Source of the DNA: RBC038 sp041390625
GTDB lineage: Bacteria; Chloroflexota; Dehalococcoidia; UBA2979
Direction of reading: 5' to 3'
DNA length: 64,000 bases
NCBI GenBank assembly: GCA_041390625.1
Contig: JAWKPM010000014.1
Coordinates: forward strand, 13,389-77,388
Shown here: piece by piece, positions 43,074 through 50,830 of the stretch
Layout: every line of letters begins with the position of its first letter
Position numbering within the stretch: position 1 is the stretch's first letter
Notes under the pieces: model-generated
Told to the model about the DNA's origin: nothing
Seen by the model: only the letters and a program-made list of their open reading frames with translations
Databases searched by the model: none
Translations under genes and position numbers: made by a program

Positions 43074-43232
43074 CCAAGGACAGGAGCGCCGCGTTCCGTC
43101 GAGGGGAGACGACCGACCGCGCGCGAGTTGACTAGGTGCCGCAAGAGCCGACGCCCACGGCCGAGCCGCGTCAATGCGGCCCCGCCTCCGCATCAGGCGC
43201 CTGTCACCCTAGCATCCCGGGCTTCGTCCGTT

Positions 43233-43264
43233 GACACCGCGCCGGTCAGCGTCGGCGCGGTGTC
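43233..43264 (-). terminator. Hairpin after the minus-strand lipoprotein gene
   Basis: GACACCGCGCCG (43233-43244), eight-base loop, CGGCGCGGTGTC (43253-43264): a perfect twelve-base-pair stem 17 bp past the lipoprotein stop. The minus-strand sequence after it has no clear U-run. Confidence 0.5.
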
Positions 43265-43280
43265 GCCAGGCGGGGGCGCG

Positions 43281-44087
43281 CTACTCGGACGCCGTGCCGT
43301 TGATCTTCGCGTCGACCCGCTCGAGCACGTCGCGGACGTAGTCGTCCGTCAGGTGCTCCGCCGGGCCGGTGAACGTGACGGTGATCTCCCCGTTCGAGTG
43401 GGGCCACGTGTACATGTGGAGCCCCATATCGAACGAGATCGGCGCAATGCCAATCTGCATCGTCATCGCGAATCCTGCACCGTCGTTCGGCGCGGCGGGC
43501 AGCTCGCTGGCGGGAACCGCCTCGACGCGCACCGTCATCCCTTCCATCTCGGGATCGTCGTGGAACGCCTGCTGAAGCGCCGCCACCATGCACCCGCTGA
43601 ACTCGTCCGACTCGATCATCGTCTTGACGAGGCTCCAGCCGGCCCGCGTCTCCGTCACTGTGGCATTGACGGCGATCTCCACCTCGACGGTGTCGGGCAG
43701 GTCGAATCCGACGTCGACGCGCGTGAACTCGATCTGCGCGTGTCCGACGTACTCGGCCTGGTCGCTCGAGTCCTCGCCGAACATGCTCCCGAAGGCAGCG
43801 AGTTGCTCCATGGACGCACACGCCTCGACGCCGCTCATGGCCGCCTCGAAGTCGAAGTCACCGTCCTCGAAGTCGTCCCGGGCGGTGACCTCCCAACCCG
43901 AGCCGGGAAGATCGGCCGCCGCCAGCAGGGCGTCGTGTGCCGCCGCGTCCGCGCTCTGCGGGTCGAACGCGGGCGTCAGGTCGACCGACGGCTCGTCGGC
44001 GCTATCACCGGTACACCCGAGGACGATCGCCGCCGCCGCGAGCGCTGCGGCCATCCCGAGGCTCGATCGCAACGAGTTTCGCGGCAT
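43281..44087 (-). CDS. Secreted lipoprotein, unknown function
   Basis: A 268-residue protein with signal peptide and lipobox (AAIVLGC) cleaving near residue 25. The mature part is acidic, alpha/beta and contains repeated cysteines (EACASMEQ, FSGCMVAAL), possibly a disulfide. I recognise no family. ATG 44087 is supported by AAGGTG seven bases upstream. The gene is single, between the acyltransferase and a divergent small membrane protein. Confidence 0.8.
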   Translation of the reverse strand: MPRNSLRSSLGMAAALAAAAIVLGCTGDSADEPSVDLTPAFDPQSADAAAHDALLAAADLPGSGWEVTARDDFEDGDFDFEAAMSGVEACASMEQLAAFGSMFGEDSSDQAEYVGHAQIEFTRVDVGFDLPDTVEVEIAVNATVTETRAGWSLVKTMIESDEFSGCMVAALQQAFHDDPEMEGMTVRVEAVPASELPAAPNDGAGFAMTMQIGIAPISFDMGLHMYTWPHSNGEITVTFTGPAEHLTDDYVRDVLERVDAKINGTASE

Positions 44088-44277
44088 AGCGGCACACCTT
44101 CCCTGACGGCGGGAATCCCATCCCGACGCGTTGATCCGCGACATGATTGTCGTGCGTGATGGTGCCGCGCATGAGTGCTGGTGCTCGACTGGCCGTGCAG
44201 CTTCGGCACGCGCTCGACGATGATCTGATTCAGAACGCCCCGTCGCAGAGGGTGGCTGAGCTGCGAGGAACCCGGCC

Positions 44278-44529
44278 GTGGACCTGATCCTGCGGATAGC
44301 GGCGATCGTGGCGCTGATCGTGGGGGCGGCGCTCACGGCAGCCCATGGCATCGCGATCTTCCGGACGCCGGAGCGGGCTAAGTACGCGCCGTTCCCGCGT
44401 GACTGGTTCCCCGACTGGCTCGTACGCTCGGACCCGATGACGCGCCGGCTTGCCCCCGTCGAGCTGGCGCTGGGAATGGCGCTCGCCGCGCTCCAGCTCG
44501 CCATCGCCTGGGCCCTCGTGAGTGGCTGA
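44278..44529 (+). CDS. Small two-helix membrane protein, unknown function
   Basis: An 83-residue protein from GTG 44278 with two hydrophobic helices (LILRIAAIVALIVGAALTAAH and LALGMALAALQLAIAWAL) joined by a basic, aromatic loop (FPRDWFPDWLVRS). No family is recognised. It is short and lacks a strong ribosome-binding site. Confidence 0.5.
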   Translation: MDLILRIAAIVALIVGAALTAAHGIAIFRTPERAKYAPFPRDWFPDWLVRSDPMTRRLAPVELALGMALAALQLAIAWALVSG

Positions 44530-44618
44530 CTCGCACCGGTCCGCACGTCTCGGGTGGTCGCACCGGGACCCTCCTGTTCCCCGCCAAACCGAGTTGGTCT
44601 CAGTCCCGAGCACGTGGC

Positions 44619-44690
44619 GGGGGGGGGGCATGGGGGCGAAGCACCCATTGAAACAAGGGTGGGTGGGCGGGAACGCCGGCCCGCCGGGCC
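44619..44690 (+). repeat. GAA-triloop hairpin repeat, copy F
   Basis: TGGGGGC-GAA-GCACCCA (44631-44647, one mismatch), then the tract AAACAAGGGTGGGTGGGCGGG. The second hairpin is replaced by an unrelated GCCGGC-rich stem. It lies directly upstream of the tiny transcription unit at 44.75 kb. Confidence 0.65.
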
Positions 44691-44754
44691 GCCGCCCGTG
44701 CTCGGCGTCGACCGACCGACACAAGCCGATGATCTGCTCAATGCCATGAGTGGA

Positions 44755-44784
44755 TTGACAGCCCGGCACCTTTCTCACTACCTT
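44755..44784 (+). promoter_or_regulatory. Promoter of the 41-residue peptide gene
   Basis: TTGACA (44755-44760), 18-bp spacer, TACCTT (44779-44784). The start of transcription near 44791 leaves a leader of about 20 nt that consists almost only of the ribosome-binding site. Confidence 0.65.
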
Positions 44785-44811
44785 CGGAGGCAGTGAAAGG
44801 AGGTGATGCGC

Positions 44812-44937
44812 ATGGCTGATGATCGTAGTCGGAGGGCTGTGAACCGGAGGTCTGGCATCGCCCTCGAAGGCGAGGCGGTTTCGTTTGCACACGAAGGTGA
44901 GCAGGTGAACTTCGCCTCCGAAGGAGAGGCTTCCTAG
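44812..44937 (+). CDS. 41-residue peptide with three EGE repeats
   Basis: ATG 44812 lies eight bases after GGAGG within AAAGGAGGTGAT (44796-44807), a perfect match to the 16S rRNA tail. The basic N-terminus (MADDRSRRAVNRRSG) is followed by three short repeats around ALEGEAVSFA, HEGEQVNFA and SEGEAS; the matching DNA has GAAGGnGAG three times. There is no cysteine, no signal peptide and no known domain. With its own promoter and terminator it forms a self-contained, apparently well-expressed unit. Options are a small regulatory or structural protein, or a precursor peptide; no modifying enzymes lie nearby. Confidence 0.72.
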   Translation: MADDRSRRAVNRRSGIALEGEAVSFAHEGEQVNFASEGEAS

Positions 44938-44973
44938 TCCAGACTAGGTTTGCAGCCTGAATCCGACTTTTGA

Positions 44974-45003
44974 GAGCGCCCCGGCCCAGCCGGGGCGCTC
45001 TTG
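44974..45003 (+). terminator. Intrinsic terminator of the peptide gene
   Basis: GAGCGCCCCGGC (44974-44985), loop CCA, GCCGGGGCGCTC (44989-45000), then TTGC. The twelve-base-pair stem lies 36 bp past the stop. The U-run is short. Confidence 0.7.
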
Positions 45004-45048
45004 CATCTCCGAGCCCCCGCCCGAGGCTCTACATTTTTCATCCCGCGA

Positions 45049-45113
45049 CCAACAATCAATCGCGCCGAATCTGGAACGCCGACCCCCAGACTCGAGGCCT
45101 CCCCAACAATCAA
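45049..45113 (+). repeat. Paired direct repeats before birA
   Basis: CCAACAATCAA occurs at 45049-45059 and again at 45103-45113, 54 bp start to start. Both are AT-rich islands in a GC-rich leader, and TACATT at 45030 is a possible -10. They may be a regulator site for the birA unit. Confidence 0.4.
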
Positions 45114-45134
45114 ACGACCATCGAGGCGCCATCG

Positions 45135-45941
45135 ATGCCCCCCTTCGACCTCGAGGCCTACGAGGCAGCCCGCAGCTCGGACCCGACCTCGGGCGCCGTC
45201 GGCGCCCTCGTCCGCTACCGAGACCGCACCGCCTCGACCATGGACGACGCCCGCGCCGGCGCAGAGGCCGGTGACCCCTGCGGCACCGCCTACGTCGGCG
45301 GCGAGCAGTCCGCCGGCCGAGGTCGCCAGGGCCGCTCGTGGCTGTCCGCCGCCTCGGCGGGCCTCTACGTGACCTACCTCCTCTGTCCGCCGAACCCCGA
45401 GCGCGCCCCGCTGCTCTCCATCGCCGGTGGCCTCGCCGCCTCCGACGCCATCGAGGCCGCCTCCGGCCTCCGCACCGTCCTCAAATGGCCCAACGATGTC
45501 CTGCATGCCGGCCCTGAGGGCGAGCGCAAGCTCTGCGGCATCCTCGCCGAATCCCGCATCCGAGGCGCCACCTTCGAGGCCTTCCTCGGCATCGGGATCA
45601 ACGTCCGCGCCGCCCCGCTCCCGCCCGACCTCGAGGCGATCGCGACCAGCATCGAGGCCGCCGGCGCCCCGCCCCCCACCACCGAGGCGCTGCTCGCCGC
45701 CCTTTCGGCCGCCCTCGAGCAGTGGGCGGCCTGCGCCGCCGCCGACCCGACCGGCCTCATCGACGCCTGGCGCGCTCGCCTCGTCACTCTCGACCGCCGC
45801 GTCCGCCTCGCCGCCCCCGGTCGCACCATCGAGGGCGAGGCCATCGACGTCTCCCCTCGAGGCGAGCTCATCCTCCGCCTCGACGACGGCACCACCGAGG
45901 CTTTCTCCGCCGGCGACGTGACGACGGCGCCCACCTCGTGA
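45135..45941 (+). CDS. birA: Biotin-[acetyl-CoA-carboxylase] ligase
   Basis: A 268-residue enzyme that activates biotin with ATP and attaches it to carboxyl carrier proteins. The biotinyl-AMP loop GRGRQGRSWLSAASAGLYVTYLL and KWPNDV are conserved, and the C-terminal SH3-like domain (VTLDRRVRLAAPGRTIEGEAIDVSPRGELILRLDDG) is complete. It has no N-terminal helix-turn-helix, so unlike E. coli BirA it should not be a repressor. ATG 45135 is chosen at the start of family sequence. Its stop overlaps the next gene by four bases. Confidence 0.94.
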   Translation: MPPFDLEAYEAARSSDPTSGAVGALVRYRDRTASTMDDARAGAEAGDPCGTAYVGGEQSAGRGRQGRSWLSAASAGLYVTYLLCPPNPERAPLLSIAGGLAASDAIEAASGLRTVLKWPNDVLHAGPEGERKLCGILAESRIRGATFEAFLGIGINVRAAPLPPDLEAIATSIEAAGAPPPTTEALLAALSAALEQWAACAAADPTGLIDAWRARLVTLDRRVRLAAPGRTIEGEAIDVSPRGELILRLDDGTTEAFSAGDVTTAPTS

Positions 45942-46618
45942 CCTCGAACCGCGACGGCCGGCCGTTCGATGTGGTGGTCTTCGACCTCGGTGGCGTGCTC
46001 GTCCGCATCGCCCGCGACTGGACCGAGGCCCATGCCTTCGCCGGCTTCGAGCCCCACCCGATCACGACCGACCCGGTCTTCGACGCCGAGCGTCACCGCC
46101 TGAGCGTCGCGCACCAGGCCGGCACGCTCGACAGCGAGTCTTACTACCGCCTGAAGGCCGACCTGTCCGGCGGGGTCTACACCACCGAGGACGTGCGCCG
46201 CATCATCGAAGGCTGGTCCCGCGAGGAGTACGAGGGCGTCGGGAGCGTCATCGACGCCCTGGACGCCGCCGGCGTCACCACCGCCGCTCTCTCGAACACG
46301 AATCCCGCCCACTGGGCCCGCCTCGACGGCACCGAGGAATATCCGACCGTCGCTCGGCTGCGCTACCGCCACGCGAGCCACCTGCTCGGCTCACTCAAGC
46401 CCGAGGCTGCCATCTACCGCACCTTCGAGGCGGCGACGGGCTTTGAGGCCGCGCGCATCCTCTTCTTCGATGACTCCCTCCCGAACGTCGAGGCCGCGCG
46501 CACCCTCGGTTGGGCCGCCGAGCACGTCGACCATCGAGGCGATACAGCCGCTCAGCTGCTCGCCCACCTCACCGCGCACCACGTCATTTCCGACATAACT
46601 GGTGCCGCGAAACGTTAA
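45938..46618 (+). CDS. HAD-family hydrolase, YihX-like
   Basis: A 226-residue haloacid-dehalogenase fold protein. Motif I VVFDLGGVL has Asp-Leu-Gly, with glycine at the second Asp position, as in YihX-like sugar phosphatases. Motif II TAALSNTN, motif III LGSLKPEAAIY and motif IV FFDDSLPNVEAA are present. Substrate unknown. GTG start overlapping birA (GTGA), so the two are cotranslated. Confidence 0.9.
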   Translation: MTSNRDGRPFDVVVFDLGGVLVRIARDWTEAHAFAGFEPHPITTDPVFDAERHRLSVAHQAGTLDSESYYRLKADLSGGVYTTEDVRRIIEGWSREEYEGVGSVIDALDAAGVTTAALSNTNPAHWARLDGTEEYPTVARLRYRHASHLLGSLKPEAAIYRTFEAATGFEAARILFFDDSLPNVEAARTLGWAAEHVDHRGDTAAQLLAHLTAHHVISDITGAAKR

Positions 46619-46717
46619 CAACTCCGTCTCATCTCGAAAGCACGCCCGCCGCGGGCCGCTCATACGGTCGATCGGTAGGTCCGCACTTGCGGATCACAGA
46701 GGGAGGAACTGGACCGT

Positions 46718-47269
46718 ATGCGAATGTTCACTGGAAAGCGGAAGTTGTGGTTCATCGTGCCGGCGCTGGCAGCCTCGGTGCTCCTGATCGGTGCTTGCTC
46801 GTCGGACGACGGCGAGGACACGGCGACCCCGACCGAGTCGGCTGTGGCCTCCGAGACGGCGACCGAGGCCGCAACGTCCACCGAGACCGCGACCGAGACC
46901 GCCACCACCGAGGGAACCACCACGACCGAGCCGGCCGACTCGACGGTCGTGGCGGGCGAGAGCGCTGACCTCGGCCCGATTCTCACGGACGCGAACGGCC
47001 TCACGCTCTACATCTTCGCGAACGATGAGACCGGCGTGAGCAACTGCGTCGAGGACACGTGCGTGCAGAACTGGCCGCCGCTGACCGCCGAGGGTGACCC
47101 CACCGGCGGCGACGGCGTCGACGGTACGCTCGCTGTCATCGAGCGCTCGGATGGCGTCATGCAGGTCACGTACAACGGCTCGCCGCTGTACTACTACATC
47201 GGCGACACCGAGGCCGGTCAGACGACCGGCGAGGGCGTCGGCGGCGTCTGGACCGTCGCCAAGCCGTAG
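46718..47269 (+). CDS. Lipoprotein with Yx(F/W)xxD repeats (PF03640-type)
   Basis: A 183-residue secreted lipoprotein: lipobox LIGAC near residue 27, a Thr/Glu-rich stalk of about 60 residues, then two copies of the family repeat (GLTLYIFANDE ... and GSPLYYYIGDTEAGQTTGEG) with CVEDTCVQNWPPL between. The group is common in actinobacteria and other high-GC bacteria, with unknown function. GGGAGG lies eleven bases before ATG 46718. A strong terminator follows. Confidence 0.9.
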   Translation: MRMFTGKRKLWFIVPALAASVLLIGACSSDDGEDTATPTESAVASETATEAATSTETATETATTEGTTTTEPADSTVVAGESADLGPILTDANGLTLYIFANDETGVSNCVEDTCVQNWPPLTAEGDPTGGDGVDGTLAVIERSDGVMQVTYNGSPLYYYIGDTEAGQTTGEGVGGVWTVAKP

Positions 47270-47294
47270 CCGCGCGCTGCGCAGTCGACGAAGA

Positions 47295-47318
47295 CGAGGG
47301 GGCCACACGGCCCCCTCG
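47295..47318 (+). terminator. Intrinsic terminator after the lipoprotein gene
   Basis: CGAGGGGGCC (47295-47304), loop ACAC, GGCCCCCTCG (47309-47318), followed by TTGCGTT. It isolates the lipoprotein gene from the his operon. Confidence 0.72.
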
Positions 47319-47360
47319 TTGCGTTCGTCTCACCGAGGACGATCCCGCGCCCGCTCCCGA

Positions 47361-47390
47361 TTGACCGAGGCTCGTCGCGCTGCCTAGGAT
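47361..47390 (+). promoter_or_regulatory. Promoter of the his leader
   Basis: TTGACC (47361-47366), 18-bp spacer, TAGGAT (47385-47390). Exactly seven bases separate TAGGAT from the ATG at 47398, so the leader message would begin at or next to its start codon and need no Shine-Dalgarno site. Confidence 0.62.
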
Positions 47391-47397
47391 CATCGCG

Positions 47398-47490
47398 ATG
47401 ATGAACGTACGCGACGCACGCGCCCACGTGACGCACCCGCATCACGCCCACGCCCATCCGGGGCCGTCGCGGACGCGCACGCCACGCTAG
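47398..47490 (+). CDS. hisL: Histidine-rich leader peptide of the his operon
   Basis: A 30-residue ORF (ATG ATG at 47398-47403, stop TAG 47488-47490) with six histidine codons among eleven (peptide segment HVTHPHHAHAH, codons 47425-47457). It has no similarity to neighbouring genes. It sits between a promoter and an intrinsic terminator and is followed by hisZ. In enterobacteria a histidine-rich leader lets ribosomes sense charged tRNA-His. A chance run of six histidine codons in front of the his operon is very unlikely. Confidence 0.85.
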   Translation: MMNVRDARAHVTHPHHAHAHPGPSRTRTPR

Positions 47491-47546
47491 TCATCAGACG
47501 TAGCTTGCAGCGCAGCCGCGATGGCCACGACCTTCGCGGCTTTTTT
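47467..47546 (+). promoter_or_regulatory. his attenuator: terminator with competing antiterminator
   Basis: Terminator: GCCGCGA (47515-47521), inner GG/CC pairs, TCGCGGC (47534-47540), then TTTTTT (47541-47546). Antiterminator candidate: TCGCGG (47467-47472) is fully complementary to CCGCGA (47516-47521), the terminator's 5' arm. A ribosome waiting at the histidine codons leaves 47467-47472 free to pair. A small hairpin (47486-47504) covers the leader stop. Downstream lie the ATG of hisZ at 47597. Confidence 0.8.
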
Positions 47547-47596
47547 GTGCCCCTGGCGCCGATGCGTCACGGACGCCCAGCATCGAGACGAGCACG

Positions 47597-48619
47597 ATGA
47601 CGAACACCTCCACCCCGCCTGCCACGTCCGCGGCCATCGAGGCGCTCCGCTCGCGCGGCATGCAGGACCTCGACCCCGCAGCGCTGGCCGCCTTCCGTGC
47701 CACCGAGCGCGCGTTCCTCGAGGTGACCGCGGGCGCGGGCTTCGAGGAGATTCGCACCCCCACCCTCGAACCGCTGCACCTCTACACGAGCAGCGGCGCC
47801 CTGTCGCCGCAGCTGCTCGACCGCGTCTACTCCTTCCTTGACTGGGACGGCTGGAGCGGCGAGCGCGTCGTGCTCCGGCCCGACAGCACGGTCCCTGCTG
47901 CGCGCTGGTACGAGGAGCACCGAACGGCGAATGAGCCATCGAGGCTCTGCTACGTCCAACCCGTCTACCGCTTCGACGCCGCGGGCGGCGATCGCGAGGT
48001 CTGGCAGTGCGGCGTCGAGCTCTTCGGCGTGCCCGCACCCGAGGGCGACACGGAGCTCCTTGGGCTCGCGCTCGACATCGCTGCCAGCCTCGGCATCGAG
48101 GCGCCGGTCGTCGACCTGGCGCACGCCGGCCTCGTGCGCGCTGCGCTCGAGGCGGCCGGCCTCGACCGCGATCGCCAGGTCGAGGTCTACGACCGCCTGC
48201 TCGCGGGCGACACCGCCGCCGTGGAGCAGCTGCTGCAGGCCCACCCGCAGGGCAGCTCCGCGTTGCGGCTGCTCTTCGGCGTCGATGGTGACACGACCGG
48301 CTACCTCGCGAACCTGCGCGCGACCCTCGTCGCCGCCGTCCCCGAGGCCGGCGCGGCCGTGGCGGAGCTCGAGGCCGTGGCCGCCGCCCTCGACGCTCGA
48401 GGCGCCTCGTACCGCGTGCGCCCGGCGGCGGCCCGCAACTTCGAGTACTACACCGGCGTCACGTTCGTCCTCACCGTCGAGGGCCGCGAGTGTCTCGCCG
48501 GTGGGCGCTATGACGGCCTCGTCGAGGCCATTGGCGGCGCACCAGCGCCGGCGTCGGGCTTTGCCGCCGACGTGCTCGGCCTCGCGGCGCTCTCTCAGCA
48601 GAGCGGAGCATCGAGGTGA
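47597..48619 (+). CDS. hisZ: ATP phosphoribosyltransferase regulatory subunit HisZ
   Basis: A 340-residue histidyl-tRNA-synthetase-like protein lacking the C-terminal anticodon-binding domain. The class II core is visible in LRPDSTVPAARWY and the C-terminal ECLAGGRYDGLVEAIGG. HisZ binds histidine and activates short-form HisG. First structural gene after the attenuator; its TGA overlaps the hisG GTG. HisZ rather than HisS is supported by length and by the neighbouring genes. Confidence 0.93.
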   Translation: MTNTSTPPATSAAIEALRSRGMQDLDPAALAAFRATERAFLEVTAGAGFEEIRTPTLEPLHLYTSSGALSPQLLDRVYSFLDWDGWSGERVVLRPDSTVPAARWYEEHRTANEPSRLCYVQPVYRFDAAGGDREVWQCGVELFGVPAPEGDTELLGLALDIAASLGIEAPVVDLAHAGLVRAALEAAGLDRDRQVEVYDRLLAGDTAAVEQLLQAHPQGSSALRLLFGVDGDTTGYLANLRATLVAAVPEAGAAVAELEAVAAALDARGASYRVRPAAARNFEYYTGVTFVLTVEGRECLAGGRYDGLVEAIGGAPAPASGFAADVLGLAALSQQSGASR

Positions 48620-50052
48620 GCGCGTCGACCGATCTCGTCCGTGTCGCTCTTCCTCGAGGCGACCTCCGCACGCCCCTCGCCGAGCGACTCGACGCCGTCG
48701 GCTTCCACGTCGAGGGCTACGGCTCCGGCGCTCGCACCTACCAATTCGACGTCGATGACCGCCCCGGAGTGCGGGTGCGCGTGTTCTCGGACCGCGACAT
48801 CCCGATTCAGGTGGCGCTCGGCCAGTACGACCTGGGCATCGCGAGCCGCGCCTGGATCGACGAGCTGCTCGTGAAGTACCGCCTCGACTCGCTGGTGCCG
48901 ATTCGTCCCCTCGACGTCGGGGAGGCGCGCCTCATCCTCGCCGGCGTCGCGGGCATCGATGTCCGAGCGCTCGCGCGAGACCGCGTACTCCGCGTGACCA
49001 CCGAGTACCCCAACCTGGCGGAGCGTCTGCTCAACCGCCTCGGCGTGCCGGACTACCGCCTCTACGACGTGTGGGGCAACGCTGCCGCGTGGCTGCCCGA
49101 GGACGCCGACCTCGCCCTGCTGCCGCCATCGGGCGCCGTGGCCGACGCACTCGAGGAAGTCTTCGAGGCGCATCGAGGCAGCGCGTGGCTCATCGGCAAC
49201 CGCGACGCCCTGGGCCGCCGCGACCTGTCGGCCGCGCTCGACCCGCTGCTCCGCCTCCCCGCCGGGGCCCCCGGCGGCGGGCCCGCCGAGCCACGTCCGC
49301 TCGGCCTCGCGCCGGGCCGTCGCTCGATGCCCGGTCGCGACCTCGAGGTGCTGCGCCTCGCGGTCCCGGACGGCCACGCCCAGCGCCACACCGTCGAGGC
49401 ACTGGCGGCCGCCGGCATCGCCTTCGAGGGCTACGAGTTCGGTGCCTCGGTGCGTCGCCCGACCTCGGACATTCCGGGTCTCGAGGTGAAGGTGATGCGG
49501 CCGCAGGACATGCCGCGCGCAGTCGCCCTCGGGCGCTTCGACCTCGCACTGACCGGGCGCGACTGGCTCGCCTCGCACCTCGCCACCTTCCCGGCGGCAC
49601 CCATCGCGGAGCTGGGCGACCTGGGCCGCTCGAGGTACGAGCTCGGCGCCGTCGTTCCCGAGGACCTGCCGGCCGACACCATCGAGGACGCCATCGCCCA
49701 CTGGCGCCGCGACGACCCGTCGAGGCCCATTCGCGTCGCTTCGGAGTACGTGCCCCTGGCCGACCGCTACGCGCGCGACCGTCACCTCGGGCGCTATCGT
49801 GTGATCCCGATCTCCGGCGCGTCCGAGGGCTTCGTCCCCGACGACGCCGACATCCTCATCGAGGGGTCGGAGACCGGCACGACGCTGCGCGCGAACCGCC
49901 TCCGCATGCTGGACGTGATCATGATCTCGACGAACTGCATCATCGGCGCGCGCGAGGAGCCTGCGGGCCCTCGAGGTGCGCTCCGTCGCGATCTGGTCGA
50001 GCGGCTCGTTGCCGCCGCCCCGGCTGCGCTCGCGCCGGCCGGAGGCGACTGA
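48616..50052 (+). CDS. hisG: ATP phosphoribosyltransferase, tandem double-domain HisG
   Basis: At 478 residues it is about twice the length of short HisG. Residues 1-215 and about 243-465 are two HisG-like halves: RVALPRGDLRTPLAERL with DLGIASRAWIDELL, and RLAVPDGHAQRHTVEAL with DLALTGRDWLASH. The second half keeps the PRPP loop (ADILIEGSETGTTLRANRL). The first has the remnant ADLALLPPSGAVADAL, so it probably no longer binds PRPP. A Pro/Gly/Arg-rich linker joins them. The enzyme starts histidine synthesis from ATP and PRPP, probably with HisZ. GTG start overlaps hisZ. Confidence 0.93.
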   Translation: MSASTDLVRVALPRGDLRTPLAERLDAVGFHVEGYGSGARTYQFDVDDRPGVRVRVFSDRDIPIQVALGQYDLGIASRAWIDELLVKYRLDSLVPIRPLDVGEARLILAGVAGIDVRALARDRVLRVTTEYPNLAERLLNRLGVPDYRLYDVWGNAAAWLPEDADLALLPPSGAVADALEEVFEAHRGSAWLIGNRDALGRRDLSAALDPLLRLPAGAPGGGPAEPRPLGLAPGRRSMPGRDLEVLRLAVPDGHAQRHTVEALAAAGIAFEGYEFGASVRRPTSDIPGLEVKVMRPQDMPRAVALGRFDLALTGRDWLASHLATFPAAPIAELGDLGRSRYELGAVVPEDLPADTIEDAIAHWRRDDPSRPIRVASEYVPLADRYARDRHLGRYRVIPISGASEGFVPDDADILIEGSETGTTLRANRLRMLDVIMISTNCIIGAREEPAGPRGALRRDLVERLVAAAPAALAPAGGD

Positions 50053-50053
50053 G

Positions 50054-50830
50054 GTGCCCTCCCTCGGGCAACACATGGGGCGTGCGCTGCGCATCGCCGA
50101 CCGCCTCGATCACCCGGCCATCGAGGCTGATCGCGGCGCGTTCTACCTCGGTGCCACAGCGCCCGACATCCGCGTGATCACGAGGCGGGACCGCCGCGTG
50201 ACGCACTTCTTCGACCTCGACCACCTCGAGCACCAGGACTCCGTCGAGCAGATGCTCGTCGAACGCCCCGAGCTCGCGCGCCCTGCCGACCTCGATGCGC
50301 ACACACGCGCCTTCATGGCGGGCTACATCACCCACCTCGTACTCGACGAGGTGTACATCGAGACGCTCTATCGCGAGTACTTCGGCGCGCGCTCCGGCAT
50401 GGCCGACGACCCCTTCGCGAACGTCCTCGACCGCGCGCTGCAGTTCGAGATGAACAGGCGCGAGCTCGAGGACGGCACGTCCTTCACCGCCATCACCTCC
50501 GCGCTGCTCTCCTCCGACACATCGAACGCCGTCGAGTTCCTCGAGGACGACTACCTCGCCGAGTGGCGCGAGGTCATCCTCGACTTCGCCTCCCAGGGTC
50601 CGACGTGGGACCGCTTCCCCCGGATGATGAACATCCATCTCAAGCGCGCCGGCTTCACTGAGGCCGAGATCGAGGAGTTCGCAGCGAACGGTCCGAGCCT
50701 CGCGACTCGCTCGCTCGAGTACGTCTCCGAGGAGCGCGTCGGGACGTACGTCGACACCGCGACCGACCTCGCCGCCGCCCGCGTGGCGGACTACCTCGAT
50801 GCGACCGATCGGGAAGGTGCGACCGAATGA
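50054..50830 (+). CDS. Zinc-dependent phospholipase C-like protein
   Basis: A 258-residue all-helical protein of the zinc phospholipase C/S1-P1-like group. It begins PSLGQHMGRALRIADRLDHPAIEADRGAFYLGATAPDI, typical of this family, and has FMAGYITHLVLDEVYIETLYREYF with metal-binding His and Asp candidates. GTG 50054 lies one base after the hisG stop, and the 3' end overlaps hisD. It has no known role in histidine synthesis; its inclusion is unexplained. There is no signal peptide, so it should be cytoplasmic. Confidence 0.83.
   Translation: MPSLGQHMGRALRIADRLDHPAIEADRGAFYLGATAPDIRVITRRDRRVTHFFDLDHLEHQDSVEQMLVERPELARPADLDAHTRAFMAGYITHLVLDEVYIETLYREYFGARSGMADDPFANVLDRALQFEMNRRELEDGTSFTAITSALLSSDTSNAVEFLEDDYLAEWREVILDFASQGPTWDRFPRMMNIHLKRAGFTEAEIEEFAANGPSLATRSLEYVSEERVGTYVDTATDLAAARVADYLDATDREGATE

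Noticed and set aside
41586..44159. 857-codon plus-strand open frame opposite the acyltransferase and lipoprotein genes
   Set aside because: Spans two unrelated minus-strand genes and their intergenic hairpin; low-complexity composition.
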